A stretch of 64,000 nucleotides of DNA, from the NCBI RefSeq assembly GCF_039523335.1, contig NZ_BAAAFC010000001.1, positions 2,849,958 through 2,913,957 of the forward strand, given 5' to 3'. The position numbers were made by a program, and so were the translations under genes. This document shows positions 59,872 to 64,000 of the stretch, one piece after another. The notes beneath the pieces were generated by a model. The model was not told the DNA's origin. It did not search any database and was given only the letters and a program-made list of their open reading frames with translations. The stretch is from Marinobacter szutsaonensis. Its GTDB lineage: Bacteria; Pseudomonadota; Gammaproteobacteria; Pseudomonadales; Oleiphilaceae. The number at the start of each line of letters is the position of its first letter. The stretch's first letter is position 1.

Positions 59872-60969
59872 TCAGGCCGGGTAAATGGCTCCCAGAATCC
59901 GGGGGCCATTTGCACCGGTTACTTCCGGAAGGTTCCCGGGTTTTCCCTCCATAGCCTGCTTTGCCAGCCAGGCGAATGCCACTGGTTCCACCCACTGGGG
60001 ATCAAGTCCCAGTTCAGACGTTTCCGCCAGACGCGCGGGTGCCAGTGTTCGGGCCAGCGTACGCATCAGCTCCGGGTTACGGGTGCCGCCGCCGCAGGCA
60101 TAGACAGTGCCCACGCCGGTTTCCGGCATCTGGTCCGCAATAGTCACCGCGGTGAGTTCCAGCAGTGTCCTCTGGATGTCCTCTGGTTTGAGCTCCGGAT
60201 GGCGGGCGATCATGGTCTTTACCCAGCCAAGGTTGAACTTCTCCTTGCCGGTGCTCTTGGGCGGGGTGCGCTTGAAGTAAGCATCGGAAAGCATGTCATC
60301 CAGCAGCGACTGATCCACGTTCCCCTCTAGCGCCCAGTGTCCGTCCGCATCATAGGGGCGACCGGTCTGGTCCAGGCACCAGGCGTCCATCAGGGCGTTC
60401 GCCGGGCCGGTGTCGAAACCGGTAACTACCCCGGCACCTTGGGCAGGAATCCAGGTGATGTTGGCAATGCCGCCAAGGTTGAGAATGCACCGGCTCTCTG
60501 ACTCCGATCCGAAGAAGGCCTTGTGGAATGCCGGTACCAATGGTGCGCCCTGGCCTCCGGCAGCCATATCCCTGCTGCGAAAATCACCAACGGTGGTGAT
60601 GCCGGTGGCTTCGGCAATGATGGCAGGGTTACCAATCTGGAAGGAGAAAGGGGCTGAACCGGAAGGTTGGTGGCGGATAGTCTGGCCGTGGCTGCCAATG
60701 GCGCGGATACTGCCCGGTGCCAGGTCGGAATCTGCGATCGCTCTGGAGGCTGCCTGGCTGAACAGCTGGCCGGTCAGGGTGTTGAGTTCCCCGATTTCAT
60801 CGGGGCTGGCCTGGTTCTGGCTGGTATGGATCAGCCGCTGGCGGAGTTCGTCCGGATAACTGAGACTGTGGGTTGCGTGAATCTTGACTGTGCGTTCCCG
60901 GAAGGACACCAGCACGGCGTCTATGCCATCCATGCTGGTGCCGGACATCAGCCCGAGCCAGGCTTCCAT
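59872..60969 (-). CDS. anmK: Anhydro-N-acetylmuramic acid kinase
   Basis: 365 residues. Cleaves and phosphorylates 1,6-anhydro-MurNAc from wall recycling. GTSMDGIDAV phosphate loop, FDTGPANALMD region with catalytic Asp. Follows the M23 peptidase gene at 4 bp, both in peptidoglycan turnover. Confidence 0.95.
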   Translation of the reverse strand: MEAWLGLMSGTSMDGIDAVLVSFRERTVKIHATHSLSYPDELRQRLIHTSQNQASPDEIGELNTLTGQLFSQAASRAIADSDLAPGSIRAIGSHGQTIRHQPSGSAPFSFQIGNPAIIAEATGITTVGDFRSRDMAAGGQGAPLVPAFHKAFFGSESESRCILNLGGIANITWIPAQGAGVVTGFDTGPANALMDAWCLDQTGRPYDADGHWALEGNVDQSLLDDMLSDAYFKRTPPKSTGKEKFNLGWVKTMIARHPELKPEDIQRTLLELTAVTIADQMPETGVGTVYACGGGTRNPELMRTLARTLAPARLAETSELGLDPQWVEPVAFAWLAKQAMEGKPGNLPEVTGANGPRILGAIYPA

Positions 60970-60973
60970 GGTC

Positions 60974-62377
60974 TCAGTCTTCCCGAGCCATAGCCAGTTG
61001 CTGGTAGTTTTCGCGGAATACGTCGAACTGGGCTACGCGCTGCTCGGTAACCTGCTTGAACCGGGCTATTTCTGAGGCAGGCACCGGCTTGGCGTCCGGG
61101 AGATCCACGGTGCGAGAGTTACGCGGTGAGCCATTAAGGCGGAACTCATAGTGCAGGTGCGGGCCGGTAACCATGCCGGAGGAGCCAAGATAGCCGATTG
61201 TCTGGCCCTGTTTGACTCTGACACCTTTTTTCATGCCCTTCGCCAGGCCTCTCATATGGGCATAGAGCGTAGTGATATTATTGCCGTGTTGCAGAATGAT
61301 CGTACGGCCATAGCCACCTTTCCAGCCCGCAAAGCGAACGGTGCCATTGCCTGCCGCCTTGATCGGTGTGCCCGGAGGTGCGGCGTAGTCGGTACCTTCA
61401 TGGGGGCGAACCACGTCCAGTACCGGATGCCGGCGCTGCAAGTTGAATGACGAGGATACTCGCGCATTGATCGGCGTGCGCAGAAACGCCTTGCGCATGC
61501 TCTTGCCCTCAGGAGTGTAATAGTCGCTGTCACCATTGCTGTCGGTATAGAGCAGCGCCAGATTCTCCTCACCCCGGTTGATGAAGCGTGCCGAGAGGAT
61601 GCGGCCGGTATCGAACTTCTCTCCGTCGACGTAGAGTTCTTCGTAAACCACTTCGAACCGGTCGCCCTTGCGAACGTCATACACGAAATCGATATCCCAG
61701 CCGAAGATGCCAGCCAGTTCCATCGTCAGGCGGTCATTCATGCCGGCCTCGCGAGCGGCCAGATACAGGGAGCCGTCAATCACGCCGGAAGCGAAAGCCG
61801 GACGAGCCTCGGGTTCCCGCATGTCGGTCTTGCCGCTGAAACCTTCCTCATTACGGGTGATCTTGAGTGTCTCAAGCAGGTTTCGCTGAAGTTCGATACC
61901 CGCCAGTGCGCCTTCTCCATCGGTGGCAAAGCGGATGGTTTCACCCGCATACAGGCGCTGCAGCTTGTCGGCTTCGCCCTCACCATGAATGACGGAAAGC
62001 ATGATACCGTCGTTGAAGCCTGCTTTCTTGAACAGCGAGGAGAGCGTGTCGCCTGATTTGACCTTGAAAGTCTGCCAGTCCAGCTGTGGTTCCACCGGCG
62101 CGGCGGCAACGGTTTCTTCCGTTGTTTCTGGCGCGGACTCTTCGGACAATTGTGGCTTTGCCGGCGCAGAGGTAATTGCCTGATCCCGCTCAGCAGTGTC
62201 AGTCTGCTTGCTCTCCGCCTCGGATACTGTGCCCTGCTCAAGGTCCAGTGCATAGGACATGCGCTTGGCTTCAACGTTGCTGCTCGGACTCATCAGCACG
62301 GCAGCTGTCACCACAACGGTTGTAGCAGCGGCGAGGGTAATATGGGTCTTGGGAAACTTTTTCAGCACGTATCGCAC
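60974..62377 (-). CDS. M23 peptidoglycan endopeptidase with LysM-like region
   Basis: 467 residues. N-terminal membrane anchor, Ala/Glu-rich linker, LysM/OapA-like region (FKVKSGDTLSSLF), second domain, then M23 with HEGTDYAAP and HLHYEF zinc ligands. MepM-like in form. Divergent from tyrS. Confidence 0.9.
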   Translation of the reverse strand: MRYVLKKFPKTHITLAAATTVVVTAAVLMSPSSNVEAKRMSYALDLEQGTVSEAESKQTDTAERDQAITSAPAKPQLSEESAPETTEETVAAAPVEPQLDWQTFKVKSGDTLSSLFKKAGFNDGIMLSVIHGEGEADKLQRLYAGETIRFATDGEGALAGIELQRNLLETLKITRNEEGFSGKTDMREPEARPAFASGVIDGSLYLAAREAGMNDRLTMELAGIFGWDIDFVYDVRKGDRFEVVYEELYVDGEKFDTGRILSARFINRGEENLALLYTDSNGDSDYYTPEGKSMRKAFLRTPINARVSSSFNLQRRHPVLDVVRPHEGTDYAAPPGTPIKAAGNGTVRFAGWKGGYGRTIILQHGNNITTLYAHMRGLAKGMKKGVRVKQGQTIGYLGSSGMVTGPHLHYEFRLNGSPRNSRTVDLPDAKPVPASEIARFKQVTEQRVAQFDVFRENYQQLAMARED

Positions 62378-62525
62378 CCGTTTTAATCGGTATTCCGGCA
62401 GGTTGAACTACCTAATTAAAGCTGTTGTTCAAGTATAGACCAACAGATTACCGTATAAAATGCATGCGGGACAGCGTGGAACATTACGGTTACTGCTCCA
62501 TCCTCCGGATTTCTTGCGACGTCAC

Positions 62526-62534
62526 TGCTATAAT
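62526..62534 (+). promoter_or_regulatory. Extended -10 promoter of tyrS
   Basis: TGC-TATAAT (62526-62534), a TGn extended -10; no -35 needed or seen. It leaves a leader of about 130 nt before the gene. Confidence 0.6.
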
Positions 62535-62670
62535 ACGCCGCCCTGTTCACTCAGGGCTGTGTAATATTTGAGCGGTTACTTTAACAAGTGCACGGCAAAA
62601 TCTCAGATTTCTTTTGTTGAAGTCTGTAACGGTCTGAATCTTTCACCACATTAACGGGGACGTGTAGTTC

Positions 62671-63873
62671 ATGGCATCTATAGATGAAGCGTTGGCCGTC
62701 ATCAAGCGCGGCGTTGACGAACTGATTCCGGAAGAGGAGCTCGTTGAGAAACTCAAGCAAGGTCGGCCCCTGCGTATCAAGGCGGGATTCGATCCCACGG
62801 CACCGGACCTTCATCTCGGCCACACTGTCCTGATTAACAAGTTGCGCCAGTTCCAGGATCTCGGGCATGAGATCATTTTCCTGATTGGCGACTTCACCGG
62901 GATGATTGGTGATCCCACTGGTAAAAGTGCTACGCGGCCGCCTCTGACCGAGGAGCAGGTTCGCGAGAATGCTGTTTCCTATAAAGAGCAGGTATTCAAG
63001 ATTCTGGATCGCGAGAAGACCCATGTGGTTTTCAATTCCGACTGGATGAGCAAGATGACCGCTGCCGACATGATCAAGCTGGCGGGCCAGTACACCGTCG
63101 CCCGGATGCTGGAGCGTGATGACTTCACCAAGCGTTACCGCGCTGAGCAGGCCATTGCCATTCACGAATTCCTGTATCCGCTGGTTCAGGGGTACGACTC
63201 TGTTGCCCTTAAGGCAGATGTCGAACTCGGCGGTACCGATCAGAAGTTCAATTTGCTGATGGGGCGGATCCTGCAGAAGCATTACGGTCAGGAGCCTCAG
63301 GTAATTCTGACCATGCCGATTCTGGAGGGGCTGGATGGTGTCCAGAAGATGTCCAAGTCCCTGGGCAACTACGTCGGTGTAAACGATGCGCCCGGTGAAA
63401 TGTATACCAAGCTCCTATCCATGCCGGATGAGCTGTTGTGGCGTTACTTTGAGTTGTTGAGCTTCCGGCCGCTGGCTGAAGTGGGAGAGTTCCGCAAGGC
63501 TGTAGAAGGCGGTGCCAATCCCCAGGACTACAAGAAATTGCTGGCGGAAGAGATCATCACCCGTTTCCATGGCGAGGAGGCCGCGAAGACGGCGCACAAG
63601 TCTGCCGGTAACCGGGTCGAGCTTGGTGAGATTCCGGAGAATGTACCGGAAGTGAAGGTGTCTCTCGAAGGGCAGAGTGAAATCCCGATGGCTGCCGTTC
63701 TTCGTCTGGCTGGCCTGGTAAAGAATGGTGCGGCCGCCAGGGACGTCCTCGGACGGGGAGCTGTCTATGTAGATGGCAAGCAATTCGAGGGCGATCGCAT
63801 GTTTGTAGAGGGTGATGACTGCGTCATCCAGGCCGGTAAGAAGAAAATTGCCAGGGTTTTGATTACTGCGTGA
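62671..63873 (+). CDS. tyrS: Tyrosyl-tRNA synthetase (TyrZ-type)
   Basis: 400 residues. HLGH, KMSKS, and C-terminal S4 domain, the shorter TyrRS form typical of Pseudomonas tyrZ. GGGG ribosome site precedes it. Confidence 0.96.
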   Translation: MASIDEALAVIKRGVDELIPEEELVEKLKQGRPLRIKAGFDPTAPDLHLGHTVLINKLRQFQDLGHEIIFLIGDFTGMIGDPTGKSATRPPLTEEQVRENAVSYKEQVFKILDREKTHVVFNSDWMSKMTAADMIKLAGQYTVARMLERDDFTKRYRAEQAIAIHEFLYPLVQGYDSVALKADVELGGTDQKFNLLMGRILQKHYGQEPQVILTMPILEGLDGVQKMSKSLGNYVGVNDAPGEMYTKLLSMPDELLWRYFELLSFRPLAEVGEFRKAVEGGANPQDYKKLLAEEIITRFHGEEAAKTAHKSAGNRVELGEIPENVPEVKVSLEGQSEIPMAAVLRLAGLVKNGAAARDVLGRGAVYVDGKQFEGDRMFVEGDDCVIQAGKKKIARVLITA

Positions 63874-63934
63874 TCGATTTGGTTGCGCTGCAGCCAGGGG
63901 AAGCGGCGAATTTGGATTTTTTTCAGATTCGTCG

Positions 63935-63962
63935 TTGACAGTTTTCCTGAGGGCTGTAGAAT
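63935..63962 (+). promoter_or_regulatory. rRNA-type promoter at window end
   Basis: TTGACA, 16 bp, TAGAAT, followed by GCGCACC, a GC-rich discriminator typical of stringent rRNA promoters. AT-rich DNA upstream could be an UP element. tyrS precedes a 16S gene in Pseudomonas; the RNA gene itself is outside. Confidence 0.8.
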
Positions 63963-64000
63963 GCGCACCACTTCTGAGGGACAAGCCACTGAGACAGGGG

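Overview
The window is a chromosomal segment of a marine gammaproteobacterium, most likely Marinobacter or a close relative. That rests on recalled gene neighbourhoods and protein features, not on a search. Block after block follows Pseudomonas order: gmk-rpoZ-spoT-ridA and oxyR-recG-HDOD; rpsU-dnaG-rpoD-tRNA-Ile2 with tsaD-plsY-folB; dksA-gluQ-cbrA-cbrB-(sRNA)-pcnB-folK-panB-panC-pgi; hemL-thiE-thiD; and argC-erpA-anmK-M23-tyrS ending at an rRNA-type promoter. A PEP-CTERM protein and a FadL/Ig-like lipoprotein pair of possible alkane-uptake type point away from Pseudomonas itself.

Layout. 1-2.8 kb: 3' part of a P-type cation ATPase, then three palindromic REP-like repeats. 2.8-12 kb: gmk, rpoZ, spoT, ridA, an epimerase, oxyR, recG and a YbaK/HDOD fusion. 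12-22.4 kb: the most accessory part, with a molybdopterin oxidoreductase, the Ig-like lipoprotein and FadL-like porin, a PEP-CTERM protein under an apparent sigma-54 promoter, and a second Ig-like lipoprotein. 22.6-27 kb: tRNA-Ile(CAU), rpoD, dnaG, rpsU. 27-35.3 kb: tsaD, plsY, folate, pantothenate and RNA-processing genes plus pgi. 35.3-42 kb: CbrA/CbrB with their small leader gene, gluQ and dksA. 42-47.8 kb: sfsA, a Rieske protein, a kinase/ATPase fusion, and PBP1b with a candidate LpoP lipoprotein. 47.8-52 kb: a DUF4382 lipoprotein, an ECF sigma/anti-sigma operon and a TPR-barrel outer-membrane protein. 52-64 kb: tetrapyrrole and thiamine genes, a ClC channel, argC, a bactofilin, erpA, anmK, an M23 peptidase and tyrS.

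The strongest non-coding signal is the 682-bp gap between cbrB and pcnB. Read on the minus strand it has TGTTAC/GTAACA elements like those attributed to CbrB, a good sigma-54 promoter, about 390 nt with five A-rich (CA) motif clusters, and an intrinsic terminator. This is the architecture of the Pseudomonas CrcZ RNA, which titrates Hfq/Crc in carbon catabolite repression. The neighbouring kinase and GAFTGA-containing activator would drive it, so the cbrX-cbrA-cbrB-crcZ module appears complete outside Pseudomonas.

A second sigma-54 circuit is suggested at the PEP-CTERM gene (near-perfect 22-bp palindrome plus a GG-N10-GC promoter). Other points of note are a likely AUC or misread start codon in thiD, a possibly leaderless mrcB mRNA, a second HPPK-like gene beside folB, and a ClC protein with a channel-type Val at the internal proton-glutamate position. 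All identifications come from reading motifs and recalled gene order; no database search was run.
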